Positions 25,064-34,883 are shown, counted from the stretch's first letter. The stretch: DNA of 62,927 nt from Lachnoclostridium sp. UBA1308 (GCA_002307215.1 DBTU01000053.1:55948-118874); one strand, 5' to 3'. Numbers and translations are program-made. The notes: a model not told the origin generated them from the sequence alone.

Positions 25064-25417
25064 ATGAGCGAACATAATCACGATGGCAGCTGTGACTGCG
25101 GACAGGATCACGAGTTTGAACACGATTCTATTACATTATCTTTAGATGATGGTACAGAGTTAAATTGCATCGTATTAGAAATTTTTACAGTTGACGATAA
25201 AGAATACATTGCACTTCAGCCGGAAGAAGGAGAAGAAGAGGATGATAACGTGTTTTTATACCGTTACATTCAGGAAAATGATGATGAACCTCAGCTTCTT
25301 AATATCGATGATGATGACGAATTTGAAGCAGTCGCCGATGCCTTTGAAGAGCTTTTAGATTCAGAGGAATATGATGAAATGTTCGATGATGAAGAAGCTG
25401 AAGAAGAGGACGAATAA
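25064..25417 (+). CDS. DUF1292 family acidic protein
   Basis: A 117-residue protein starting MSEHNHDGSCDCGQ. It has the DUF1292 core (ITLSLDDGTELNCIVLEIF, then DKEYIALQP and VFLYRY) and an extremely acidic C-terminus. The N-terminal His/Cys-rich stretch could bind metal. GAGGTAGT before the ATG supports this start over the longer frame. Function unknown; in Clostridia it commonly lies among housekeeping genes. Confidence 0.88.
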   Translation: MSEHNHDGSCDCGQDHEFEHDSITLSLDDGTELNCIVLEIFTVDDKEYIALQPEEGEEEDDNVFLYRYIQENDDEPQLLNIDDDDEFEAVADAFEELLDSEEYDEMFDDEEAEEEDE

Positions 25418-25447
25418 TTCTCTGCCTCATGGTAACTAAAGTTTTCT

Positions 25448-25485
25448 AAATAAGAGCTGCGTGATAATCTGCGCAGCTCTTATTT
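25448..25485 (+). terminator. Terminator after DUF1292 gene
   Basis: AAATAAGAGCTGC pairs with GCAGCTCTTATTT around the sequence GTGATAATCTGC. The 3' arm ends in a T-rich stretch. Confidence 0.85.
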
Positions 25486-25642
25486 ATGTCTTTGAAAGTT
25501 AATGATGAGCCTTCCATATAACCGAATACTCCACCCTTAAGCTTTTCTTAAGGATTTATTAATAGAAAGCTTTTAATTTTATTATTTATTCTGGTATAAT
25601 TATGTAATGATTCATATCAGATAAGCAAATTGGAGAATAAAA

Positions 25643-26338
25643 ATGGATGCTAATATATTGATTGTCGATGACGAACAAGAAATCGCTGATCTTGTGGAGT
25701 TGTATTTGAAGAATGAAGGCTTTCATGTATTTAAATTTTACACTGCACAGGAAGCCTTAAAATGTATTGCTGAGCAAGCTCTTGATGTAGCCATACTTGA
25801 TATAATGCTACCCGACATCGATGGGCTTACCATTTGCCGGCAAATTCGCGAAAAGTATAACTTTCCAATCATTATGCTGACGGCTAAAAATGCGGAAATC
25901 GATAAAATATCGGGCCTTACACTGGGAGCCGATGATTATGTAACAAAGCCCTTCTTACCTCTTGAACTGGTAGCCAGGGTAAAGGCTCAGCTTAGGCGTT
26001 ATACAAGATATAATTATAAGGAACCGGAACAAGAGGATAATGTCATAGCATTTTCGGGACTTGTGATGGAAAAAGATAACCATGTCTGTCTGCTGAATGA
26101 AAAACCTTTAATCCTTACTCCGATTGAATTCTCTCTTCTTTGGTATCTGTGCAGGAACAGGGGTCGAGTTGTCCGGTCGGATGAATTATTTTGTAATGTG
26201 TGGGGCGAAAAATATTACTCCGGCAATAATACGGTTATGGTGCATATTAGGCATATCAGGGAAAAAATGAATGATAATGCAGAAAATCCAAAATATATCA
26301 AAACAGTCTGGGGCGTGGGATATAAAATTGAAAAATGA
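25643..26338 (+). CDS. OmpR-family response regulator (VanR-like)
   Basis: A 231-residue protein. The receiver domain has DDEQEIADLVELYL near the start, phospho-acceptor Asp in AILDIMLPDIDG (about residue 53) and Lys in TKPF. The C-terminal winged helix is of OmpR type (VRSDELFCNVWGEKYYSGNNTVMVHIRHIREKM...). The sequence resembles VanR and relatives, but that is a family-level match. It is coupled to the histidine kinase gene and lies upstream of a D,D-carboxypeptidase, suggesting cell-wall control. Confidence 0.9.
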   Translation: MDANILIVDDEQEIADLVELYLKNEGFHVFKFYTAQEALKCIAEQALDVAILDIMLPDIDGLTICRQIREKYNFPIIMLTAKNAEIDKISGLTLGADDYVTKPFLPLELVARVKAQLRRYTRYNYKEPEQEDNVIAFSGLVMEKDNHVCLLNEKPLILTPIEFSLLWYLCRNRGRVVRSDELFCNVWGEKYYSGNNTVMVHIRHIREKMNDNAENPKYIKTVWGVGYKIEK

Positions 26339-27458
26339 CTTTCATAAATTGAAATCAAGCATTCTACTTCGGGTAATTTTTATTCCGATCATTTCCCTAT
26401 TGATTGGATGGATTATCCTGGTATTATTTATTGACGGTATTTTTCAAGATTCTTTCGCTCGTACATTTGTTTACCTAAGCCAAAAGATACTGAGGATTGA
26501 TAATCCCATCTCATTATATCAACATATCTTTCGAAATAATAAGACCGTATGGATTATCCTTGGCTATACCACCATCTTGCTCATTATTTTTTACCGATCT
26601 CTTACCCGTTTAATTCGTTACTTTAATGAAGTAAATAACGGGCTAGACTATCTGCTCGAAGAAACAGAAGAAGAGATTATACTATCACCCGAGATTGAAA
26701 CAATAGAAAAGAAGCTTAATCGCATTAAAGCCACCCTAAAAAAGCGCGAATTGGACGCTCAGTTTGCAGAACAGCGAAAAAACGATCTGGTTGTTTATTT
26801 GGCGCATGATATAAAGACACCTTTGACTTCGGTTATAGGATATTTGAGCCTTTTAGACGAAGCTCCTGACATGCCAATAGAACAGAAGATCAAGTACACT
26901 GCGATAACTCTCGAGAAAGCTTTTCGTTTGGAGCAGCTTATCAATGAATTTTTCGAAATTACCAGGTATAATCTTCAATCCATGATTCTTGATAAGCAGG
27001 AGATCGATCTGTCCTTCATGTTGCTGCAGATGACGGACGAGTTCTATCCCCAATTAAGCTGCACCGGCAAGACTGCGAAGGTTAATGTCGAAGAACATCT
27101 AGTCCTTCTAGCAGATGGGGATAAACTTGCCCGTGTCTTTAACAACATCATGAAAAATGCCATTGCCTATGGAAATCCGAACACAGTGATTGACATTACT
27201 GCGATATGTCAGGATGATCATGTTCTGATTACCTTCATCAATCAGGGTAATACCATTCCGGAACATAAGTTGCAAACCATTTTTGACAAATTCTATCGTC
27301 TTGATGATGCCCGATCTACCAATACCGGAGGCTCCGGACTTGGTCTTGCTATTGCAAAAAGTATTGTGGAAGCCCATGGTGGCAATATCACTGCCGAAAG
27401 CAGGGATGGTCGTACCACATTTTCCGTAAAACTGCCATCCCCAGTGAAAACCTGGTAA
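26328..27458 (+). CDS. Sensor histidine kinase (VanS-like)
   Basis: About 376 residues from a TTG start at 26328 that overlaps the response-regulator stop. No ATG suits this position, and the first ATG of the longer frame lies well inside the regulator. Two membrane segments flank a short external loop, then HAMP-like linker, H-box LAHDIKTPLTSVIGY, N-box NNIMKNAIAYGNP and G-box GGSGLGLAIAK. It likely senses a cell-envelope signal and phosphorylates the adjacent regulator. The start is the least certain part. Confidence 0.85.
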   Translation: MKNDFHKLKSSILLRVIFIPIISLLIGWIILVLFIDGIFQDSFARTFVYLSQKILRIDNPISLYQHIFRNNKTVWIILGYTTILLIIFYRSLTRLIRYFNEVNNGLDYLLEETEEEIILSPEIETIEKKLNRIKATLKKRELDAQFAEQRKNDLVVYLAHDIKTPLTSVIGYLSLLDEAPDMPIEQKIKYTAITLEKAFRLEQLINEFFEITRYNLQSMILDKQEIDLSFMLLQMTDEFYPQLSCTGKTAKVNVEEHLVLLADGDKLARVFNNIMKNAIAYGNPNTVIDITAICQDDHVLITFINQGNTIPEHKLQTIFDKFYRLDDARSTNTGGSGLGLAIAKSIVEAHGGNITAESRDGRTTFSVKLPSPVKTW

Positions 27459-27578
27459 CAATTTACGTATAAATAAGAAAATAATTAAAACATAAGATAA
27501 ATTTAAGAAAGTCATAAAATCAAATTAATACATCACTCCCTTCGAAATGCTTTAATTAAGTTCGAAAGGAGTTTTTCC

Positions 27579-28625
27579 ATGAAACGCTATAAACGAAATT
27601 CTTTAAAAAGATTATTTAAAGTAGTTATGTTACAACTTTTTCTATTCTCGATCATCATCATAGGCGGCAAGAGCTTATATGAAATAGCCCAAAACAAGGA
27701 AGTAGAAATATCCCAAAGCAGAGCTGAAGAACCTATTCGAGATATTACACCTATCGCCGGTAACGTTGAATTAATCACTGACGAACCCTACTTATACCAA
27801 CCCTTGTCACCTACTTCAGGAATTTCAGATGATCTCGATGTTGATTTAGCAGACGATCGGCTGTTCAGCCGTAATGTCATTTTAATGAGACTATCTGACC
27901 GGAAGGTTTTATTTGAAAAAAGCAGCAATGAAATCATTTATCCTGCCTCACTTACCAAGATTATGACTGCAATCGTTGCAATTGAAAAGCTTGATAATCC
28001 GGATGATCCTATTGATCTTCCCAGTGACATTTTTCAGAAGCTATATGATGATGACGCTTCCATGGCAGGTTTCTTACCCGGGGAAACTGCATCTGCCCTT
28101 GATCTTCTCTATGGTGTCTTACTTCCTTCCGGAGCGGAATGTTGTGTGGGGCTGTCCGATTATATTGCCGGTTCAGAAACGGATTTTGTAACTCTTATGA
28201 ATCAGAAGGCGGGGGAACTTGGTATGAAGAGTACGCATTTTACAAACAGTACCGGCCTTAGCGATACGGATCACTATACGACAGTAACCGATTTATCAAT
28301 TCTATTGGAATATGCCCTGGAAAATGATAGTTTTCGTGAAATCTTCACTTCCTCCGAACATTCGACCTCCCCTACCAATCTTCATCCGGGCGGTATCACC
28401 TTCTACAGTACCATGTTCAAGAATATGGTTTCACCGGACTTTGACGGAGGCTCCATACTGGGCGGAAAGACCGGTTATACAAGTGAAGCCGGTTTATGCC
28501 TCGCCAGTCTTGCATCGATAAATAGTATCGAATATATATTGATTACGACAGGTGCGAAAGGTAATCATAAAACAGAGCAGTATAATATCGATGATGCTTT
28601 ATCTGTTTATGAAAGCCTAAAATAA
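27579..28625 (+). CDS. S11 D-Ala-D-Ala carboxypeptidase (penicillin-binding)
   Basis: A 348-residue protein with an N-terminal signal-anchor (about 14-34). Catalytic motifs are SLTK in PASLTKIMTA (about 125-130) and KTG in GGKTGYTSEAG. The middle SxN motif appears as SGA in PSGAECC, a deviation from SGN. It removes the terminal D-Ala from peptidoglycan stem peptides outside the membrane. It follows the VanRS-like pair, as PBP-type carboxypeptidases such as VanY of the D type do in some loci, so it could be a target of that system. AAAGGAG precedes the start. Confidence 0.88.
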   Translation: MKRYKRNSLKRLFKVVMLQLFLFSIIIIGGKSLYEIAQNKEVEISQSRAEEPIRDITPIAGNVELITDEPYLYQPLSPTSGISDDLDVDLADDRLFSRNVILMRLSDRKVLFEKSSNEIIYPASLTKIMTAIVAIEKLDNPDDPIDLPSDIFQKLYDDDASMAGFLPGETASALDLLYGVLLPSGAECCVGLSDYIAGSETDFVTLMNQKAGELGMKSTHFTNSTGLSDTDHYTTVTDLSILLEYALENDSFREIFTSSEHSTSPTNLHPGGITFYSTMFKNMVSPDFDGGSILGGKTGYTSEAGLCLASLASINSIEYILITTGAKGNHKTEQYNIDDALSVYESLK

Positions 28626-28649
28626 ATGTCTCTATTATTTGAAGAGACT

Positions 28650-28676
28650 GATATCCCAAGATTCGAACCCGCGATC
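28650..28676 (-). other. tRNA 3'-half-like fragment
   Basis: On the minus strand CGCGGGTTCGAATCTTGGG resembles a T-arm (TTCGAAT loop), followed by acceptor-like bases. The stem pairs poorly and no 5' half exists upstream, which is helicase coding sequence. It may be the remnant of a tRNA carried in by integration, or chance. Confidence 0.35.
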
Positions 28677-28680
28677 AAAA

Positions 28681-30534
28681 TTAGGGTTCTCGGGCTTCTT
28701 CGTCTAGCGAGACAATCTCATCTATAAATCTAGACCAAGCGGATACTTTGTTATAACGTTCCTTTGCACTATAGATGAACAAAGCTTCCTTTGCTCTGGT
28801 CATCGCTACGTAGAATAGACGCCTTTCCTCCTCGATATCCTCCGGCAGTACTGCTTTTTTATGCGGAGTAATACCTTCATTTGCATCAATTATAAAAACC
28901 GTATTAAACTCCAATCCTTTCGAGCTGTGCATGGTTGCAACCGTGACGCTATCTGTTTTGTAGTTTCTCTGATCTGCAGCCTGCCTTTTCAGTTCGTCCT
29001 TATATTCCTCCATATGAAGGAACCAATCCTCATAGGTTTTATATTCTCGTGAATTCTCCTGGAGCTCATCCAGAATATCCATGAGTTCCTCTGCATTCAT
29101 CCTTCTATCTTTTGCATATTCTTTTAGGTAGTCCTCATATCCAATCCCTTTTCTTATATAATTGACTGCTGCATAAGGCCCCATCCTACCCAGTATCGAT
29201 AAGTCGTATTCAAACTGTTCTAAGCGTTCTAACATCCAATTCTTATCCTCATAATAATCCTTAACAGCCTCAAAATCAACCTCCGGCGTATCAAGGCACT
29301 CCCTGGAAATATAACGTTTCGGCCTGTTGATAATCTGAAGATAGAGACTCCGCTCTGTTCTTCCCATCGCTATTTTTATGTAGGTAATAATATCTGTCGC
29401 AATCCAGTGTTCATACAGATTCAGTAAGTTGTCCCTCATATGAAAAGCAATATTATACTCCATCAACTTATGAACAAGAGCTCCTTGCCCCACTCCGGTT
29501 CTCACCAACACCGCCATATCCGACAGCGAAATCCCTTCACTGCTCATTTTTAGTATTTCCTCACACAGCGCTTGGTTCTCTTGTGAAAGTGTATCAAAAT
29601 GTCTGATACTCACACCGCCTTCTTGCATTTTGTCAGCATCTGATTTCTTCTTATACCGGTTTTGATTATTCCTGATCAAATTGCCCGCGGCATTAACAAT
29701 ACCCGTCCCTGAGCGGTAATTCTTATCCAGATTCATAATTTTGCAATCAGGATAATCTAAAGGAAAATTGAGCATTATCTCAGGCTTTGCTCCGCGGAAA
29801 CGGTAAATGGACTGATCGTCATCACCGACGATGAACAGATTACTGTGTGGAGACGTAAGCATGCGAACGATTTCATATTGGAGCATATTAATATCCTGAA
29901 ATTCATCAATTAAAATATAGCGAAATTTATTCTGCCAAACACTAAGAATATCCTTACGTTCGGTTAGTAGCTGATGACATAATAACAGCATATCATCAAA
30001 ATCAATCAGATTTGCCTTTCTAAGTCTTTGGTTATATTCCGTGTAGAGGCTCCGGAAAAGTTCATCGGCACAATGGATGGAATAGTAGTTGTTAAGCTCC
30101 ATACGGTTTCCCTTAACTAGACTAATTTCAGAGCTTATATCGCTTATGAATTCCTTCTCATCCTCATATTCCAGCTCCAACTTATGAATGATATCCTTTA
30201 GATATTGATAACGCACATCCTCCCTAACAATATTACCGGAATTCATATGATAGGCATGACGGAGAATTGTAAAAAAAATCGCATGAAAGGTACCAAAATT
30301 AACCCCGGTACGTTCAGAACTTTTCTGTGACAGAAATCGCTCTTTCATTTCTTTCGCTGATGCCTTCGTAAAGGTTATAACAAGGAGTTGATCCTCCGGA
30401 ATATGCATATGGTCAATCAAATATCTTACCCGTTCCGTAATCACGAGCGTTTTCCCTGAACCGGGGCCGGCAAGTACCAGCATTGGACCCTCCCTATGAT
30501 GAATTGCCTGCTCCTGTGCTTCGTTCATTTGCAT
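28681..30534 (-). CDS. UvrD/PcrA-like ATP-dependent DNA helicase
   Basis: A 617-residue superfamily-1 helicase. Motifs: LAGPGSGKTLVITERVRYLI (Walker A), ILIDEFQDINMLQYEIV, GDDDQSIYRFRGA, LDKNYRSG and TMHSSKGLEFNTVFI near the C-terminus. It is about 100 residues shorter than typical PcrA/UvrD, as in a UvrD-like subfamily common in Lachnospiraceae. It unwinds DNA 3' to 5' in repair or in displacing proteins. GGAGG precedes its ATG. Confidence 0.92.
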   Translation of the reverse strand: MQMNEAQEQAIHHREGPMLVLAGPGSGKTLVITERVRYLIDHMHIPEDQLLVITFTKASAKEMKERFLSQKSSERTGVNFGTFHAIFFTILRHAYHMNSGNIVREDVRYQYLKDIIHKLELEYEDEKEFISDISSEISLVKGNRMELNNYYSIHCADELFRSLYTEYNQRLRKANLIDFDDMLLLCHQLLTERKDILSVWQNKFRYILIDEFQDINMLQYEIVRMLTSPHSNLFIVGDDDQSIYRFRGAKPEIMLNFPLDYPDCKIMNLDKNYRSGTGIVNAAGNLIRNNQNRYKKKSDADKMQEGGVSIRHFDTLSQENQALCEEILKMSSEGISLSDMAVLVRTGVGQGALVHKLMEYNIAFHMRDNLLNLYEHWIATDIITYIKIAMGRTERSLYLQIINRPKRYISRECLDTPEVDFEAVKDYYEDKNWMLERLEQFEYDLSILGRMGPYAAVNYIRKGIGYEDYLKEYAKDRRMNAEELMDILDELQENSREYKTYEDWFLHMEEYKDELKRQAADQRNYKTDSVTVATMHSSKGLEFNTVFIIDANEGITPHKKAVLPEDIEEERRLFYVAMTRAKEALFIYSAKERYNKVSAWSRFIDEIVSLDEEAREP

Positions 30535-31372
30535 AGAAATCCTCCGTTTAGTATTCGTAAAAATTTCGCTGTTTCGCTTTTTATTGTAGATTACAATATT
30601 ACCTTGATATTAGTGTAAACAAAGATGAATTTTACACTTAAAAGCTTGTGTCTGCGTAATCCTAGGTCCAAACCAACTCAAAGGGTTGGCATGTTAAGTT
30701 TAGTGTGAATAAAGAATTCAGTATAGCTAAATTCTTGGCAAATACAAGCATGAATTACAATGGAAACTATTCTTATATTTACAGACGTTCATCAACATTT
30801 GCAGCCACTATGTGGCTATGCCGGGTTAATGCGAATAGAGACTTTTTGCTGGAGTACGCTACAGAATATTGGTTAGGTATTTTACACTTCCAAGGACAGG
30901 AATATTGGTTTTAATAGGATTTTACTGGTGTATGATTTTCAGATTTACTTTACACAATGAACAGTACATGCAATGTTATTTCTTGGCCGAATAAAGATAT
31001 TATGAATTCAAATGTGGGAACGTGTGGAGATGATAAATTAAGTGCTTATTAACAGAATTTCATATGATGTATTAGTATGCATGTTTTTAACAACTTTCTT
31101 TAAACTTTCTTGGTAATATTTTCTTCCACTTTGGGGCGGTTAAGAGGATGAGCAAAATATCCTCAATATCTGGAACAGATGAATACGGTTGTATGATTGT
31201 AATGTCAAAAGCCATACAAATAACTGATACTCGTTAATTTGCACATCTACTAAACTATAATTAATATTTGGCTTATGACACTCCAATCATATATCCGTGT
31301 TCATTATACGATAACCTAATTGATATTTTGCGATAACCCCACTTCTTTGAGCTCCAATTTGGAAGCCTCGCA
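30535..31372. other. Long intergenic region, mostly unexplained
   Basis: About 840 bases of AT-rich DNA between the UvrD-like helicase and gltX. Two short frames were examined. One is a plus-strand 69-codon GTG-start frame at 30705-30914; the other is a minus-strand frame of about 43 codons near 31090-31210 reading MAFDITIIQPYSSV and APKWKKIL. Neither has a recognisable family or a good ribosome site. A small hairpin CCAACTCAAAGGGTTGG lies near 30674. I see no RNA gene. Confidence 0.4.
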
Positions 31373-32860
31373 TTACTGTATTGATAAGCTTAATTTTTCA
31401 ATTGCTGTTTTTATACGACGCAGGCTCTCGTCTTTGCCTAGGATATTCATGATTTCATAGGCGCCTCCCGGGGTGGACTGCTTACCTGATACTGCAGTTC
31501 TTACCGGCCATAAGCCCTGCCCGTTCTTGATGCCCTTCTCGGCGATGTATGTCATGATAACACCTTCGATAGCTGCCTCAGAATAATCGTTAAGTTCCTC
31601 AAAACGGGGAAGAAGCTCCTTCAGAACCTGAAGGCAACCTTCTGAATCGGTTTTCATCTTCTTATGAGTATACATTAATATATCATAGTCCGGAAGCTCA
31701 TCAAAGAAATCAATCATGTCTTTGATATCTACGAGAGTCTCTAGTCTTGTCTTCACTAATGCTGCTATTTTCCTCAAGTCAAGATCCTTTTTAATTGTCT
31801 GTTTGATATAAGGAAGTGCCAGCTTATAGTACGTCTCAAACTCCATGTTTTTTAAATATTCGCCATTCATCCAACGAAGCTTTACCATGTCAAATACTGC
31901 AGGCGCTTTATTAACATGGGTGTAATCAAAATCGCGGATCAGCTCTTCCATTGTCATTATCTCGTTGTTGTTCGACGGACTCCAGCCAAGAAGAGCGACA
32001 AAATTAATAATTGCCTCAGATACAAAGCCCTGCTCCAGGAGATCCTCATAAGAGGAATGACCGCTACGCTTACTTAATTTCTTATGCTCTTCATTCGTTA
32101 TCAACGGAAGATGGACATAAATCGGCTCCTCCCATCCAAAATCCTGATAAACCCTTGTATATTTCGGTGTGGAGGATAAATACTCATTTCCCCTTATTAC
32201 ATGAGAGATTTCCATCAGATGATCATCTATAACATTCGCAAAATTATAGGTGGGGTAACCGTCGGATTTAATTAATATCATGTCATCCAATTCATCATTA
32301 TCAACTGTAATATCACCAAAAATCGCATCATGAAAGGTCGTCGAACCCTCCGTCGGATTATTCTGGCGAATTACATAAGGGATACCTTCTGCCAGCTTGG
32401 CTTCAATCTCTGCTTTGGTCAAATGAAGGCAATGCTTATCATAATGAATGATTTCTTTAACCTCATCCTCCTCTTCATGCTCCGTATCTCCGACAACTGT
32501 TTTCAGAGAAGCCAACCTCTCTTTGGTACAGAAGCAGTAATAAGCTGCTCCCTTTTCTATCAGCTGCTTTGCATACCCTAAGTAAATACCGCTCGCATGA
32601 CGCTCGCTCTGGACATAAGGACCGAAGCCTGCGTCTTTATCAGGCCCCTCATCATGAATTAATCCTGTTCCCTTGATTGTACGGTAAATAATATCTACCG
32701 CACCTTCCACTAGACGTTCCTGATCGGTATCTTCTATTCTAAGAATGAAGGTTCCATCTTCATGCTTTGCTATTAAATATTCATATAATGCTGTTCTCAA
32801 ATTACCGACATGCATTCTTCCTGTCGGGCTTGGTGCAAATCTCGTTCTGACTTTGCTCAT
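31373..32860 (-). CDS. gltX: Glutamyl-tRNA synthetase
   Basis: A 495-residue class I synthetase. The HIGH-like motif is in APSPTGRMHVGNLRTALYEYL (about 8-28). The KMSKS-like motif is KLSKRSG (about 258-264). The RFAPSPTG start is standard for GltX. It charges tRNA-Glu (and probably tRNA-Gln via the transamidation route, as in most Firmicutes). GAGGTGG precedes the ATG. The gene stands alone. Confidence 0.94.
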   Translation of the reverse strand: MSKVRTRFAPSPTGRMHVGNLRTALYEYLIAKHEDGTFILRIEDTDQERLVEGAVDIIYRTIKGTGLIHDEGPDKDAGFGPYVQSERHASGIYLGYAKQLIEKGAAYYCFCTKERLASLKTVVGDTEHEEEDEVKEIIHYDKHCLHLTKAEIEAKLAEGIPYVIRQNNPTEGSTTFHDAIFGDITVDNDELDDMILIKSDGYPTYNFANVIDDHLMEISHVIRGNEYLSSTPKYTRVYQDFGWEEPIYVHLPLITNEEHKKLSKRSGHSSYEDLLEQGFVSEAIINFVALLGWSPSNNNEIMTMEELIRDFDYTHVNKAPAVFDMVKLRWMNGEYLKNMEFETYYKLALPYIKQTIKKDLDLRKIAALVKTRLETLVDIKDMIDFFDELPDYDILMYTHKKMKTDSEGCLQVLKELLPRFEELNDYSEAAIEGVIMTYIAEKGIKNGQGLWPVRTAVSGKQSTPGGAYEIMNILGKDESLRRIKTAIEKLSLSIQ

Positions 32861-32991
32861 GTCTTTCCACCTCTCATTTCATTTCAAACAATGGCTATTA
32901 TTTCTTAATAATATGTCATTTAATGTAACGATATTATACCATAAGTTATTTAAAAATCAAACCCTTTCACATTTACCGACTAAAAAAGGTA

Positions 32992-33192
32992 TTACAGTTC
33001 AGCCTACAAAGAGATATATCCGGACAGGGGAAAAATGATTTCCATATAGGAGTATTTGCATTCGTCGGTACTTTGGCTCTGTCTTATAGAGCCTTATGTA
33101 CCGTTATGTAATGCAACTTAGCGAAAGCGGCTCCTACATGGAAACATTTCTTTCCCAGTCTTGTCACATTCCTTGCTAGGCTGAACTGTAAC
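32992..33192 (+). repeat. Palindromic dispersed repeat, copy 2 (with loop insertion)
   Basis: Ends are TTACAGTTCAGCCT and AGGCTGAACTGTAA. Inner arms TTTCCATATAGGAG and CTCCTACATGGAAA also pair, as do TTGCAT and ATGCAA nearer the tip. At the tip this copy carries about 37 extra bases that themselves form a stem (GGTAC/GTACC and GGCTCT/AGAGCC). No gene lies within it; it is in the gltX-ABC permease spacer. Confidence 0.9.
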
Positions 33193-33241
33193 TGAAAAAG
33201 GTATCTTCATCAGCATGCTGCTAATTTAGATACCTTTTTCA
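33193..33241 (-). terminator. Terminator of the ABC transporter operon
   Basis: TGAAAAAGGTATCT (33193-33206) and AGATACCTTTTTCA (33228-33241) pair perfectly. It lies downstream of the permease gene and abuts repeat copy 2. Confidence 0.8.
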
Positions 33242-33277
33242 GGTCATTTCTGTTATATATTAATGTTAGGAGTAGGC

Positions 33278-34606
33278 TTAACCTTCCGTCTTCATTGCTT
33301 CAATTGCTTTAATTTTAGTAGCGCGCCTAGCCGGGAAATAACCGGAGACAAGGCCAACGCAAATGGATATGCCAAGGGACATAAGAGGTAGATAATACGG
33401 AATGATCGAGAATTTTGTACTCGTCATATCTCCTGTAAAATTACCTGACATCAAGGTACTGAATATCGGTGCACCATACCTGTTTATCAAAAAGGATGCT
33501 ACGTAACCAAAAATAATACCGATGACACCCCCAAGTAAGCCAATGATGGCCGCTTCAAACAAAAACAATTTACGGATATCACTAATTGTGCAGCCCAGCA
33601 CCTTCATAACGCCGATTTCTTTGGTCCGTTCATAAATCGACATAACCATTGTATTCGCGATACTGATTGCTGACGCAAACATTACTATGATACCCATTAC
33701 AAGAAGAATTAGCTGAATATTTTCGGAAGCCTTCTTAAGTGGAAGTAGATACTGTATCATACTGTAGGACTGGAAGCCCATATCCTCTATCTTATTCTGA
33801 ACCTCTTCTACATTATTAATGTTATCTACATTCAGCTTAATCGTGGAATAATTCTGTAATACTTTGATTGCCTGCTTACGATCCTGAAGGGATAGGGTAT
33901 TACAGTACTTTTCGTATATCTTCTTAAAGTAATCCATATCCACGTAAGCTGAACCATCGTACTCAGTGTTCGATTGCTCCATCATGGCGATATTCTTAAG
34001 CGGCAGACTGAACTCTTTCTTTTTCTTGTCAGGCGACGGCATATATTGTTGGAATTTAAGCTCTACCCTCTGCTTCTGGATGTCAATTGTTACTTGCTTT
34101 CTATAGCTCGAATCATAGAATTGATAAATCGACTGCGCTCCAAATACAATAGGAGTATTATCTTCCTCCGTGGGAAATGCTCCATATTGAAGTGCCGGAA
34201 AATCAAAATCATCAAAGGTATCGCTTTTCATAGCACATATATTAATCCAGGTCATATACTTCCCCGAATATAACATACCACTTGTCTGAATCACCGGAGA
34301 TACTGCTCTGACATGTTTGATTGTATCAATCTGATCAACCAGATTATCGTCCAGCGTCTGTTCCTTACTGTTGACCCAGTTACCATCCTCATCGAACACA
34401 TCTGCATAACTATTGACATTAATAGTCGTCAGACCTCCCTGCGTCATAACCAGTTGTTTGAAATTATCATTGACTCCGTTACCGATTGATATCGTAATAA
34501 TGATACATAGTGAACCGATTACTACCCCTAGGGTCGTAAGTATCGTTCTGGTTTTTCTGCGGAACAGGCTTTTTAAGCCCATTTTTAAGAGATCACTAAT
34601 CTTCAT
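33278..34606 (-). CDS. MacB-like ABC transporter permease (FtsX family)
   Basis: A 442-residue protein. The N-terminal LFRRKTRTILTTLGVVIGSLCI is the usual first transmembrane helix of MacB/FtsX permeases, followed by a large extracytoplasmic domain. The C-terminal part has three more helices with TNTMVMSIYERTKEIGVMKVLGC. It would couple ATP hydrolysis to work outside the membrane, not classic import. Its start overlaps the end of the small membrane protein gene. The ATPase and secreted protein lie upstream in the same operon. Confidence 0.9.
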   Translation of the reverse strand: MKISDLLKMGLKSLFRRKTRTILTTLGVVIGSLCIIITISIGNGVNDNFKQLVMTQGGLTTINVNSYADVFDEDGNWVNSKEQTLDDNLVDQIDTIKHVRAVSPVIQTSGMLYSGKYMTWINICAMKSDTFDDFDFPALQYGAFPTEEDNTPIVFGAQSIYQFYDSSYRKQVTIDIQKQRVELKFQQYMPSPDKKKKEFSLPLKNIAMMEQSNTEYDGSAYVDMDYFKKIYEKYCNTLSLQDRKQAIKVLQNYSTIKLNVDNINNVEEVQNKIEDMGFQSYSMIQYLLPLKKASENIQLILLVMGIIVMFASAISIANTMVMSIYERTKEIGVMKVLGCTISDIRKLFLFEAAIIGLLGGVIGIIFGYVASFLINRYGAPIFSTLMSGNFTGDMTSTKFSIIPYYLPLMSLGISICVGLVSGYFPARRATKIKAIEAMKTEG

Positions 34607-34883
34607 AAAGGTCTATTCCTTTTTTTATTTTTCTTTTTGCCAAGAAGGTTCCAAGTGCAATACTGACCACAAGAACTGCTACTGATATCCCAATAACAAA
34701 CGGCCAAGAGGATAACAAGGAATCTTTTCCTGCTGCTCCTATATTCATAGTAGGATCAGCCAGGGTTCCTTCCCCTGTAGCATCTCCTCCGACTGAAATG
34801 TCACCACCTGAACTTGAGATTACTTTTTCTGCAACTGCTGTACCTATTACATATGCTGTATCATTAATGAATATTGTTTCCAT
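34596..34883 (-). CDS. Small membrane protein of the ABC operon
   Basis: A 95-residue protein starting METIFINDTAY. A Gly/Ser-rich region (SSSGGDISVGGDATGEGTLADP) precedes one transmembrane helix near 60-80 and a basic KRKIKKG tail. GGAGG five bases before 34883 selects this start over the longer frame. The gene sits between the secreted repeat protein and the permease. Its layout recalls a membrane anchor or sorting-like tail; function unknown. Confidence 0.65.
   Translation of the reverse strand: METIFINDTAYVIGTAVAEKVISSSGGDISVGGDATGEGTLADPTMNIGAAGKDSLLSSWPFVIGISVAVLVVSIALGTFLAKRKIKKGIDLYED

Noticed and set aside
30705..30914. 69-codon plus-strand frame in the long intergenic region
   Set aside because: GTG start without ribosome site, no recognisable family, and isolated; reported only under the intergenic entry.
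31090..31210. Short minus-strand frame reading MAFDITIIQPYSSV and APKWKKIL
   Set aside because: About 43 codons with no domain or ribosome site; possibly a transposase scrap but not supportable.
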